Assembly: GCF_029813775.1 (NCBI RefSeq)
Contig: NZ_JARVKW010000002.1
Location: forward strand, 1 to 64,000
Direction: 5' to 3'
DNA from: Streptomyces sp. DH24
GTDB lineage: Bacteria; Actinomycetota; Actinomycetes; Streptomycetales; Streptomycetaceae
DNA: 64,000 nucleotides
The position numbers and the translations under genes are program-made. Under the pieces are notes generated by a model that was not told where the DNA came from, searched no databases, and worked only from the letters and a program-made list of their open reading frames with translations. The first letter of the stretch is position 1. Each line of letters starts with the position of its first letter. Below are positions 54,550 to 63,007 of this stretch, in pieces.

Positions 54550-54653
54550 GAGCGTCCTTCCGGGCGGTCTTCCCTGGTGTCAGAAGTGCTGTGGGTCTCG
54601 TACGGGTTCGGCGCGCGGCACCTGACGGGCCGCGCGCCGAGCGTGCGGGAGTG

Positions 54654-56507
54654 TCACCACTCCACGCGGACGTCGTACTCCTTCACCCATGCGTCGAACT
54701 CGACCAGGCGCTCCATGACGGCCCGCATGCCCCACAGGCCGCCGAGGCCGGCGTAGGACTCGACGGGCTTGTCCAGCAGCTTGCGGATGCCTTCGGCCGG
54801 CACCAGGTCGAGCACGGGGGAACCGTCGAGCAGGGCCTCCACCTTGGCGCGCAGGGCCCGCACGTACTCGATGTCCTGGGTGGAGGGGTAGGGGCTCTTC
54901 TTTCGCTGGAGCACCGACTCGGGCAGCACGTGGCTGGAGGCGGCCCGCAGCAGACTCTTCTCGCGGCCGTCGAAGGTCTTCATGGCCCACGGCACGTTGA
55001 AGACGTACTCGACCAGCCGGTGGTCGGTGAACGGCACCCGCACCTCCAGGCTCGCGGCCATGCTGATGCGGTCCTTGCGGTCCAGCAGGAAGTTCTCCCA
55101 GCGGCTGATGTTGAGGTAGGTCAGCTCCCGCATCCGTGCCTCGTCGGCCGGCTCGCCCTCCAGCCGCGGCACTTCGGCGAGCGCCTCGGCGTACCGCTTG
55201 GCGGTGTACTCCCCGAGGCCCAGCCGGTCCCAGAGGCCGATCTCCTTCATGGTGTCCAGGCCGCCGAGCCGGCGCCAGGCGTCGTACCAGGGGAAGGTGT
55301 CGCCCTCGACGGCCTCCTTGTCGAAGAACCAGTTGTAGCCGCCGAAGAGTTCGTCCGCGGTCTCGCCGGACAGGGCGACGGTCACCTGCTCCTTGAGCGC
55401 CTTGCACAGGTGGTAGAGGGAGTGTTCCATGTCGCCGGTGGAGATCGGCAGGTCCTGTGCGAGCAGCACCCGCCGGCGCACGTCCTCGTCGAGGACGTGG
55501 TGGTTGTCCAGGGTGACGATGACGTGCTCGGCCCCGGACCGCCGCGCGACGTCGATCGCGTACGGGGTGTCGGGGTCCATCCAGATGCCGTTGCCGCGGA
55601 AGGTCTCCTCGTTGTTCTTGAAGTCCACGGAGAAGGCCATGACGCGTTCCTGCTTGCCCTGGTCGCGGAAGACCTTCGCGGCGAGCGCCGTGATGGCGCT
55701 GGAGTCGAGGCCGCCGGACAGCAGGGTGCCCACCTTGACGTCGGCGATGAGCTGGCGTTCGACGATGTCCTCAAGGAGTTCGCGGACGCGGGTGATGGTG
55801 GTGTCGAGGTCGTCGGTGTGCGGCCGGGCCTCCAGCTGCCAGTACGTGCGGGTGGTGCGGCCGCCGCGGCCGAAGCGGACGACGGTGCCGGGCACGACCT
55901 CGTGCATGCCCTTGAAGATCGCGTGGCCGGGGGTGTTGATGATCGCGAAGATCTCCGCCAGGCCCTCGGCGTCAACGACCGCCTCGGCGTCGGGGTGGGC
56001 CAGGACGGCCTTGGCCTCGGAGCCGAACAGCACGCCGTCCGGGGTCGGGTAGTAGAAGAGGGGCTTGACGCCCATGCGGTCGCGGACCAGCAGCAGTTCC
56101 TCGGTACGCGGGTCCCACAGGGCGAGCGCGTACATGCCGTTGAGGCGTTCGGCGAAGTGCTCGCCCCACTCCAGGTAGGCGTGCAGGACGACCTCGGTGT
56201 CGCTGGCGGTGCGGAAGGTGTGGCCGAGGGCGGTCAGTTCCTCCTTCAGCTCACGGTAGTTGTAGACCTCGCCGGTGTAGACGATGACCGGGAGGCCGTC
56301 GTCCTCGCCGGTGACGTGCATGGGCTGGCGCCCGCCCTCCAGGTCGATGATGGAGAGCCTCTGGTGGCCGAGGACGGCGTGCGGGGAGACCCACACGCCC
56401 CGGTCGTCGGGTCCCCGGCACGCCATGGTCTGCGCCATGGCCGACGCCGTCTCGCCGCGCGCCGACAGATCGTGGTCGTAGGCGACCCAGCCTGCGAGTC
56501 CGCACAT
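54654..56507 (-). CDS. asnB: Asparagine synthetase B-type amidotransferase
   Basis: 617 residues. The N-terminal glutaminase starts MCGLAGW with the nucleophile Cys2 exposed after Met removal; RLSIIDLEGG and the ATP-PP motif SGGLDSS follow. This family includes true asparagine synthetase and PhzH-like enzymes that amidate aryl carboxylates. Being 55 bp from the esterase gene and facing the 3-hydroxyanthranilate operon favours an amide-forming tailoring role, but housekeeping asparagine synthesis cannot be excluded. Confidence 0.88.
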   Translation of the reverse strand: MCGLAGWVAYDHDLSARGETASAMAQTMACRGPDDRGVWVSPHAVLGHQRLSIIDLEGGRQPMHVTGEDDGLPVIVYTGEVYNYRELKEELTALGHTFRTASDTEVVLHAYLEWGEHFAERLNGMYALALWDPRTEELLLVRDRMGVKPLFYYPTPDGVLFGSEAKAVLAHPDAEAVVDAEGLAEIFAIINTPGHAIFKGMHEVVPGTVVRFGRGGRTTRTYWQLEARPHTDDLDTTITRVRELLEDIVERQLIADVKVGTLLSGGLDSSAITALAAKVFRDQGKQERVMAFSVDFKNNEETFRGNGIWMDPDTPYAIDVARRSGAEHVIVTLDNHHVLDEDVRRRVLLAQDLPISTGDMEHSLYHLCKALKEQVTVALSGETADELFGGYNWFFDKEAVEGDTFPWYDAWRRLGGLDTMKEIGLWDRLGLGEYTAKRYAEALAEVPRLEGEPADEARMRELTYLNISRWENFLLDRKDRISMAASLEVRVPFTDHRLVEYVFNVPWAMKTFDGREKSLLRAASSHVLPESVLQRKKSPYPSTQDIEYVRALRAKVEALLDGSPVLDLVPAEGIRKLLDKPVESYAGLGGLWGMRAVMERLVEFDAWVKEYDVRVEW

Positions 56508-56562
56508 CGAAATACCGGTCCTTTCGTCGCTGTGCTGATGGATGGCCGTGGGAAGGGACGGT

Positions 56563-58128
56563 TCAGGGCCGCGGCACCCAGCCGGCGCGGTCCCAGTACG
56601 ACAGATGGGGCTGGGCGGAGACCGTGCCGACCCGCGCGACCCGCTCGCCGCCGACGACCATCACGGTGGGCCGGTCGGGGGTGAACACCGGCCAGTCGGG
56701 CGCGTGCCGGCTGCTCGGTACCTGTCCCCGGGCGAAGGAGGCCACCAGGTCGATCAGGGTGTCGGAGATCCGCCGCTCCAGCGGGCCGTCGCCGTAGGCG
56801 GGCGCGTTGACCGGCAGCTCGTACGTGCCGAAGAGGAACTTGGCGACGGCCTCGTGGGGGGTGGTTCCGGCGTACGGCGGCCTGAGCGGATGGGCGAACT
56901 CCATCAGGTACTGCGGCGACGCGGTGGCGTCCCGCTCCCGCGCGTGCCGTTCGGCGAGCCGGACGATCTGGTACCGGAACAGCCCGTCTCCCCACACGTG
57001 CGTCCACACCGACACCGGGTCGTGGGGCATGCCCTCCGCCTCGGACGACCGCCGGTAGTGGACGATGCAGTCGTCCACCTGCTCGTCGGTGACCTTGACG
57101 GCGCCCTTTTCCAGCACCTCGCGGACCGCCGCGCGCAGCCCGGCGTCGTCGGCCGGGTGCGGGCCGGGGTACGGGTATCCGGGGCCGGTGGTGAAGAAGG
57201 AGCCTTCGGTGCGGCAGTAGACGGGCATCATGGGGACGCGGGGCGTGGGCAGCGCGTGGTCGTAGCCGCGCATCCACCGCCCGTCCACGACCGGGCCGCG
57301 GTATTCGCGCGCGCCCTGCACGAACCGCTCGGTGGGGCTGCCCGCGTACACCTCGTCCCAGGCGTCGCGCAGTTCGGCGGCCGGTACGGCGCGCAGGCCC
57401 GGCACGGTCGTGCCGAAGCGGCGCGCGAGGTGCCGGTAGACCCTGCGGGACTCCTCGGGGGTGGTGGAACTGGCCGGGTCCCACACGTGTTTGACGCTGA
57501 TGGGGACGATGCGCCGCACGATGCCGCGCAGTTCGGGCAGCAGGGCGAGCTGCCAGGTGCTGGAGCCGCCCGCGGAGGTGCCGGAGACGGTGATGTTGCC
57601 GGGGTCGCCGCCGAACGCGGCGGCGTTGTCGCGGACCCAGCGCACGAGTGCCGCCTGGTCCTGCAGGCCCCAGTTGGCGAAGGAGCCCGTGCGCGGGTCG
57701 GTGAACTCCTCGTGCAGGCCCCAGCCGAACGCGCCGAGCCGGTAGTTGAAGTTGACGACGACCATGCGGCCGCGGACCGCGGTGCGGGCGCCGTCGTAGT
57801 CGGGTTCGCTGCCCGCGCCGAGCAGCCAGCCGCCGCCGTGGATGTAGACCAGGACCGGCAGGCGGCCCTGTACGTCCGGGGTCCACACGTTGGCGTACAG
57901 GCTGTCCTCGCTGCTGTCGGGCAGGTAGTCGCCCTGCAGCGAGGGCGCGGCGAACCTGGTGGCGTCCCGCACGCCCCGCCACGGCTCGGGGGGCCGGGGC
58001 GAGGCGAACCGCAGGGGGCCCACCGGCGGCGCCGCGTAGGGCACGCCCCGGAAGACGGTGAGTCCGTCGGCCCGCTCTCCCGCCACTCGTCCGGCCGTCG
58101 TCCGGACGACCACTGTGCGACTGGGCAT
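56563..58128 (-). CDS. Type-B carboxylesterase
   Basis: 521 residues without signal peptide; GAGG lies 8 bp before the ATG. Oxyanion motif YIHGGGWLLG, nucleophile elbow GTSAGG (Ser flanked by Thr rather than the usual Glu) and the N-terminal GRVAGERADGLTVFRGVPYAAPPVG are typical. It hydrolyses carboxylic esters in the cytoplasm. Co-directional with asnB and NAT, so it may remove or form an ester in the tailoring of the aromatic product. Confidence 0.87.
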   Translation of the reverse strand: MPSRTVVVRTTAGRVAGERADGLTVFRGVPYAAPPVGPLRFASPRPPEPWRGVRDATRFAAPSLQGDYLPDSSEDSLYANVWTPDVQGRLPVLVYIHGGGWLLGAGSEPDYDGARTAVRGRMVVVNFNYRLGAFGWGLHEEFTDPRTGSFANWGLQDQAALVRWVRDNAAAFGGDPGNITVSGTSAGGSSTWQLALLPELRGIVRRIVPISVKHVWDPASSTTPEESRRVYRHLARRFGTTVPGLRAVPAAELRDAWDEVYAGSPTERFVQGAREYRGPVVDGRWMRGYDHALPTPRVPMMPVYCRTEGSFFTTGPGYPYPGPHPADDAGLRAAVREVLEKGAVKVTDEQVDDCIVHYRRSSEAEGMPHDPVSVWTHVWGDGLFRYQIVRLAERHARERDATASPQYLMEFAHPLRPPYAGTTPHEAVAKFLFGTYELPVNAPAYGDGPLERRISDTLIDLVASFARGQVPSSRHAPDWPVFTPDRPTVMVVGGERVARVGTVSAQPHLSYWDRAGWVPRP

Positions 58129-58254
58129 CTGGCAAACCTCACTTCCCGCCTGGGCGTTGTCATGGGCGGCGCGGCACGCTCCGGGGAGCCGGGCACAGTG
58201 ATCGTCGCTCCCGTGCCGAGAGGGCCGCCAACCGCCGGTCCCTACTCCGTCAAG

Positions 58255-59517
58255 TCATGCGGCGGCCGGTTCGCGCGCCCGTGACGGCGGGCCGCCGAGC
58301 GCCGGCCCGGACAGCAACGTGTCGGGGGGAGCGGTCAGTTCGCGGCCGACCAGGGCCCGCAGGGTGCGGTAGGCGGAGGCGTCGCCGGCGAGCACGCCGC
58401 CGAGCAGGACCCGGCCGTCCGGCGCGAGGACGATCTTCGCGTAGGTGTCGGCCGAGTCGTCGCGCACGACGTACTCCAGGGCCCCCTCGGTCTCGGCGTG
58501 GGCGTCACCGAAGCCGGCCACGTCCACGCCGAGGAGTTTGAGCTTGGCGGAGGTGTCGGGGTCGGCGAAAGGGCTGCCGGGGCGGCCGAGCAGCTGGTCC
58601 GCGACCAGTTCGGCCATGCTGTAGCCGGGCGCGACCAGTCCGTAGGTGCGGCCCCGGACGGCCGCGCACTCGCCGACGGCCCACACCCGCGGGTCCTCGG
58701 TGCGGCACCGGTCGTCGACGAGGAAGCCGCCGCGCGGGCCCGTCGCGAGCCCGGCCGGTCCGGCCAGTTCGTCGCAGGGACGCACTCCGGCGGAGAACAC
58801 CACCAGGTCTGCGTCCAGGGCGGTGCCGTCGGTGAGAACGACTCCGCCGACCCGGCCGTCGGCCCGTGCGCGGACCGTCCGGACGGCGGTTTCGCAGTGC
58901 ACCCGCAGTCCGAGCCGGCCGACGAGCCGGGCGAGGACCCGTGCTCCGCCCTCGTCGAGTTGCGCCGGCATCAGGCGCGGCGCGAGCTCCACGACGTGGG
59001 GCAGCACGCCGAGCAGCCGCAGCGCGTTGGCGGCCTCCAGGCCGAGCAGCCCGCCGCCGACCACGACGCCGTGGCGTGCCTCGTGTGCCGCCGCGCGGAG
59101 GGCGTCGAGGTCGTCGAACGTGCGGTAGACGAAGCAGCCGGGCAGGTCGTGTCCCGGCACGGGTGGCACGAACGGCCGTGAACCGGTGGCGAGTACGAGG
59201 GCGTCGTAGTGGGTGACGGTGCCGTCGGCGGTCGTGACGGTGCGCGCCCGCCGGTCGATGCCCGTCGCCGGGGCGGCCGTGCGCAGGGTCACGAGGGGGT
59301 CGGTGAGGAAGGCGTGGTCGGCCAGGGTGAGGTCGGCGGCGCTCTTGCCCTCCAGGTAGGACGACAGGGCGACCCGGTTGTAAGCGGGGCGGGGCTCCTC
59401 GGCCAGGACGACGACACGCCAGGTGCCGTGCCGGTCGTGGGCCCGCAGGTGTTCCACGAGGCGGTGGCCGACCATGCCGTGTCCGACGACGACCAGGGTG
59501 CGCGGGGTGCGGGTCAT
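58255..59517 (-). CDS. NirB-type FAD oxidoreductase (N-terminal half only)
   Basis: 420 residues from ATG 59517, overlapping the preceding gene. FAD motif VVVGHGMVGHRLVEHL, NAD motif VVVGGGLLGLEAANAL and the late VWAVGECA match the flavin part of NirB. The siroheme/4Fe-4S nitrite-reductase domain that normally follows is absent; the chain ends in an Ala/Pro-rich tail. It likely passes electrons from NADH to nitrate or nitrite reductase. Confidence 0.83.
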   Translation of the reverse strand: MTRTPRTLVVVGHGMVGHRLVEHLRAHDRHGTWRVVVLAEEPRPAYNRVALSSYLEGKSAADLTLADHAFLTDPLVTLRTAAPATGIDRRARTVTTADGTVTHYDALVLATGSRPFVPPVPGHDLPGCFVYRTFDDLDALRAAAHEARHGVVVGGGLLGLEAANALRLLGVLPHVVELAPRLMPAQLDEGGARVLARLVGRLGLRVHCETAVRTVRARADGRVGGVVLTDGTALDADLVVFSAGVRPCDELAGPAGLATGPRGGFLVDDRCRTEDPRVWAVGECAAVRGRTYGLVAPGYSMAELVADQLLGRPGSPFADPDTSAKLKLLGVDVAGFGDAHAETEGALEYVVRDDSADTYAKIVLAPDGRVLLGGVLAGDASAYRTLRALVGRELTAPPDTLLSGPALGGPPSRAREPAAA

Positions 59518-60905
59518 GGGTCGCTGTTCCCTCCGGTCGCGGCCGCGAGGACCAGTTGCACGTCGTCCGCGCAGCCGCCGCAGCCGGTGGTGGCCCGGGT
59601 CGCGGCGGCGACGCGCGGCAGGTCGCGGGCGCCGGCGCGCCACGCGCGGAGCAGGGCGCCCTTGGTGACGTGGTTGCAGTGGCACAGCACGGCCTCGTCG
59701 GGCAGTTCGACGGTGGCGGGCCGTGCGGTGGCCGCGGTGCCCAGCAGCAGCCCGAGCCGGTCGGACGGCACGGGCAGGCCGCGCTCGTAGAGCTGGCCGA
59801 CCGCGGCGGTGGCGCGTGGCAGGCCGACCAGGACCGCGCCGAGGATCCGCTCGCCGGACAGTGCGAGCCTGGCGTAGCGGCCCCGGGCGGGGTCGGACAG
59901 GGTGATGTGCCGGGTGGCGCCCGGCGGGTCGGGCGGGCCGAGGCAGGCCAGGTCGATGCCGAGGGCCTTCAGCCGGACGACGGGACGGCCGGCGCGGTGG
60001 TGGGTGTCCCGGCCGGTGAGTGCGCGTGCGAGGGTCTCGGCCTGGTCCCAGGCCGTGGTGACGAGGCCCGGCACCTGGCCGTCGGATTCGGCGCAGTCCC
60101 CGATGGCGTGGACGCGCGGATCGTCGGTGCGCAGCCGCCGGTCGACGACCACGCCGGTGCGGACGGTCAGCCCGGCCCGCCGGGCCAGGCCGGTGTCGGG
60201 TTCGGCGCCCGTGCACAGCACCAGCCTGCCGGCGCGGAGGATCTCGCCGTCGTCGAGGGCGAGTTTGCCGGGCCGGTACTCCACGGCGCCGCGTCCCAGC
60301 CGCAGGTGGGCGCCCTGGGCCCGCAGGTGGTCGGCGAGCAGGGCCCCGGCCGCGCCGTCGAGCCGGTCGTGCATCGGGTACGGGCCGGGGTGGACGAGGG
60401 TGACGTCGTGTCCGGTCCGCAGCAGGGCGAGCGTGACCTCCGTGCCGAGGACTCCGCCGCCCAGCACCACCAGGGGTCCGCCGGTGAGCCGTTCGCAGTC
60501 GGCGAGGGTGCGCACGGCGGTGGCGCCCTCGGTGAGTCCGCCGCGGGGGGTGAGCAGGCCGGGCAGCGGCGGGATCCGGGGCCGGGCGCCGGTGGCCAGC
60601 ACCAGATGGTCGTAGGGGTGGATCTCCCCGATGTCGGTGCGGACCGAGCGGCGGGCGCGGTCCAGGGCGGTGACGGTGACACCCGTCCTGACGCGCACGC
60701 CGTCCGGAGGGTCGGGGAGCTTCAGGTCCTCGGCGGAGAGGGCGCCGCCGAGGAGGGACGTCAGGAGCACCCGGTTGTAGGCCGGCCGCGGCTCCGCGCC
60801 GAGCACGGTGACCGGGCCGCTGTGGCCGTGGTGGCGCAGGCGCTCCACGAGCCGGTGGGCGGCGGGGCCGTGGCCGACGACGAGGACGTGGTTCGAGGCG
60901 GTCAT
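59514..60905 (-). CDS. FAD oxidoreductase with BFD [2Fe-2S] domain
   Basis: 463 residues from ATG 60905. Rossmann motif VLVVGHGPAAHRLVERL, NAD motif VVLGGGVLGTEVTLAL and HAIGDCAE form the oxidoreductase. The last 60 residues hold a BFD-like iron-sulfur domain with CHCNHV and CGGC. This domain layout matches NasB-like electron-transfer subunits of assimilatory nitrate reductase. Its stop overlaps the second flavoprotein start. Confidence 0.84.
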   Translation of the reverse strand: MTASNHVLVVGHGPAAHRLVERLRHHGHSGPVTVLGAEPRPAYNRVLLTSLLGGALSAEDLKLPDPPDGVRVRTGVTVTALDRARRSVRTDIGEIHPYDHLVLATGARPRIPPLPGLLTPRGGLTEGATAVRTLADCERLTGGPLVVLGGGVLGTEVTLALLRTGHDVTLVHPGPYPMHDRLDGAAGALLADHLRAQGAHLRLGRGAVEYRPGKLALDDGEILRAGRLVLCTGAEPDTGLARRAGLTVRTGVVVDRRLRTDDPRVHAIGDCAESDGQVPGLVTTAWDQAETLARALTGRDTHHRAGRPVVRLKALGIDLACLGPPDPPGATRHITLSDPARGRYARLALSGERILGAVLVGLPRATAAVGQLYERGLPVPSDRLGLLLGTAATARPATVELPDEAVLCHCNHVTKGALLRAWRAGARDLPRVAAATRATTGCGGCADDVQLVLAAATGGNSDP

Positions 60906-60913
60906 GGCGGGCC

Positions 60914-63007
60914 TCACGACGCGTCGGTGCCGGGTTCGATCCGCACGGCGCAGACCTTGAACTCGGGCATCCTGCTGCGGGGGTCGAGAGCGGTGCTGGT
61001 GATCAGGTTGGCCCGGCCGGGGCCGGGATAGTGGAACGGCAGGAACACCGTGTCCGTGCGCATGCTGCCGACGAGCCGCACCCGGGCGACGGTGGTTCCG
61101 CGTGCCGAGGTGACGCGGGCCGGGTCGCCCTCGCGCAGCCCGGCGCGTTCGGCGGTGTCGGGGTGGATCTCGACGAACGGTCCGGGCGCCGCCTCGTTGA
61201 GTTCGGCGACGCGGCGGGTCTGGGCGCCGGACTGGTAGTGCGCGAGCACGCGGCCGGTCGTCGCGTACAGGGGGTGGCCGGCGTCGGTGGTCTCGGCGGG
61301 GTCGCGGTGGTCGACCTCGGCGAACCGGGCGCGCCCGTCCGGGTGCGCGAAGCCGTCGAGGAAGAGGCGGGGCGTGCCGGGGTGCGGCTGCCCGTCCGGG
61401 TTCTCGGGGCACGGCCAGTGCAGGGCCTCCCCCGCGTCCAGGCGTTCGTAGCTGATGCCGGAGTAGTCCGCCCGGCCGCCGCGGGAGGCGCGGCGCAGTT
61501 CCTCGAAGACCAGGCGGGGGTCGGTCGGGTAGCGGTCCGCCGGCTCGCCGAGCCGGACCGCGAGGCCGTGCAGGATGTCCAGGTCGGTGCGGACGCCGTC
61601 CGGCGGGTGGTGCAGCCGGCGGCGGCGCAGCACCCGGCCCTCCAGACTGGTCATGGTGCCGTCCTCCTCGGCCCACTGGGCGACCGGCAGGACCACGTCG
61701 GCCGTCCGCGCGGTCTCCGACGGCACGAAGTCGGCCACCACCAGCAGGTCGAGGGAGGCGAGCCGGTCGCAGACGTGGGCGGCGTGGGGCGCGGACACGG
61801 CGGGGTTGGAGCCGAACACCAGCAGGGCGCGGGGGCCGCCTTCGGTGCCGAGCGCGTCGAGCAGCTCGTAGGCGCTGCGGCCGGGGCCGGGCAGGGTGTC
61901 CGGGTCCGTGCCCCAGACGTCCGCGACATGGGCCCGCGCGGCCGGGTCGGTGAGCATGCGGTAGCCGGGGAGCTGGTCGGCCTTCTGGCCGTGCTCGCGT
62001 CCGCCCTGCCCGTTGCCCTGCCCGGTCAGGCAGCCGTAGCCGCTGCCGGCGACGCCGGGCAGGCCGAGGGCGAGCGCGAGGTTGATGAAGGCGGCGACCG
62101 TGTCGGCGCCCTTGCTGTGCTGCTCGGCGCCGCGGCCGGTCAGCACGTACGCCCGCCGCGCCTCGCCCAGCATCCGTACGGCGGCGCGCTGTTCGGCGAC
62201 GGGGACGCCGGTGACGCGTTCGACGCGCTCGGGCCACCAGGTCACGGCGCGCCGCCAGGCCGTGTCGAAGCCGGTGGTGCGTTCCTGGACGTACTCCTTG
62301 TCGCACCAGCCGTCGCTGACGGCGATGTGCAGCAGTCCCAGCGCCAGTGCCAGGTCGGTGCCGGGCACCGGTTGCAGGTGCAGGGCGGCCCGCTCGGCGG
62401 TCCTGGTGCGGCGCGGGTCGACGACGATCAGGTCGGCGCCCTCCAGGTGCCGCATCAGCGGGGGCATCGTCTCGGCGGGGTTGGCGCCGGCGAGGAGGAT
62501 CGCGTCCGCCGCGCCGAGGTCGCCGACCGGGAAGGGCAGTCCGCGGTCCAGGCCGAAGGCCGCCGTCCCGGCGGCGGCGGCCGAGGACATGCAGAACCGT
62601 CCGTTGTAGTCGATCTGGCTGGTCCGCAGGGCGAGCCGGGCGAACTTGCCGAGCAGGTACGCCTTCTCGTTGGTGAGGCCGCCCCCGCCGAACACGGCGA
62701 GCGCGTCCGGGCCGTGCTCGTCACGGATCCGGAGCAGCCGCGCGGCGACCGTGTCCAGGGCGGTGTCCCAGTCGGCCGGGACGAGTCGGCCGTCCGCGTC
62801 CCGCACCAGCGGGTGGCGCAGCCGGTCGGGGACGTCGAGCAGCGCGGGCGCGGTCCAGCCCTTCTGGCACAGCCTGCCGTCGTTGACGGGGAAGTCGGTG
62901 GGCTCCACCACGGTCCCCCGGGAGTCGTGGCCGAGGCGGGTGCCGCACTGCAGGGCGCAGTAGGGGCAGTGCGTGGCCACGCTCGTGCTCGGCGCGGTGT
63001 CAGGCAC
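60914..63007 (-). CDS. nasA: Assimilatory nitrate reductase, molybdopterin subunit
   Basis: 697 residues from GTG 63007 (GGAGG six bases upstream). The N-terminal [4Fe-4S] site is Cys14, Cys17, Cys21 and Cys47 (HCPYCALQCG ... RLCQKG). Bis-MGD-binding regions include SSAAAAGT, GANPAETMP and GQGNGQGGREHG. The length fits NasA/NarB without the extra C-terminal Fe-S domain. It reduces nitrate to nitrite in the cytoplasm for nitrogen assimilation, with electrons from the flavoproteins encoded downstream. Confidence 0.92.
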   Translation of the reverse strand: MPDTAPSTSVATHCPYCALQCGTRLGHDSRGTVVEPTDFPVNDGRLCQKGWTAPALLDVPDRLRHPLVRDADGRLVPADWDTALDTVAARLLRIRDEHGPDALAVFGGGGLTNEKAYLLGKFARLALRTSQIDYNGRFCMSSAAAAGTAAFGLDRGLPFPVGDLGAADAILLAGANPAETMPPLMRHLEGADLIVVDPRRTRTAERAALHLQPVPGTDLALALGLLHIAVSDGWCDKEYVQERTTGFDTAWRRAVTWWPERVERVTGVPVAEQRAAVRMLGEARRAYVLTGRGAEQHSKGADTVAAFINLALALGLPGVAGSGYGCLTGQGNGQGGREHGQKADQLPGYRMLTDPAARAHVADVWGTDPDTLPGPGRSAYELLDALGTEGGPRALLVFGSNPAVSAPHAAHVCDRLASLDLLVVADFVPSETARTADVVLPVAQWAEEDGTMTSLEGRVLRRRRLHHPPDGVRTDLDILHGLAVRLGEPADRYPTDPRLVFEELRRASRGGRADYSGISYERLDAGEALHWPCPENPDGQPHPGTPRLFLDGFAHPDGRARFAEVDHRDPAETTDAGHPLYATTGRVLAHYQSGAQTRRVAELNEAAPGPFVEIHPDTAERAGLREGDPARVTSARGTTVARVRLVGSMRTDTVFLPFHYPGPGRANLITSTALDPRSRMPEFKVCAVRIEPGTDAS

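Noticed and set aside
4368..58128. Functional link between the ACP-ligase cluster and the 3-hydroxyanthranilate operon
   Set aside because: A benzoate-type ligase could in principle use 3-HAA, but the loci are about 37 kb apart with unrelated genes between and no shared sites seen.
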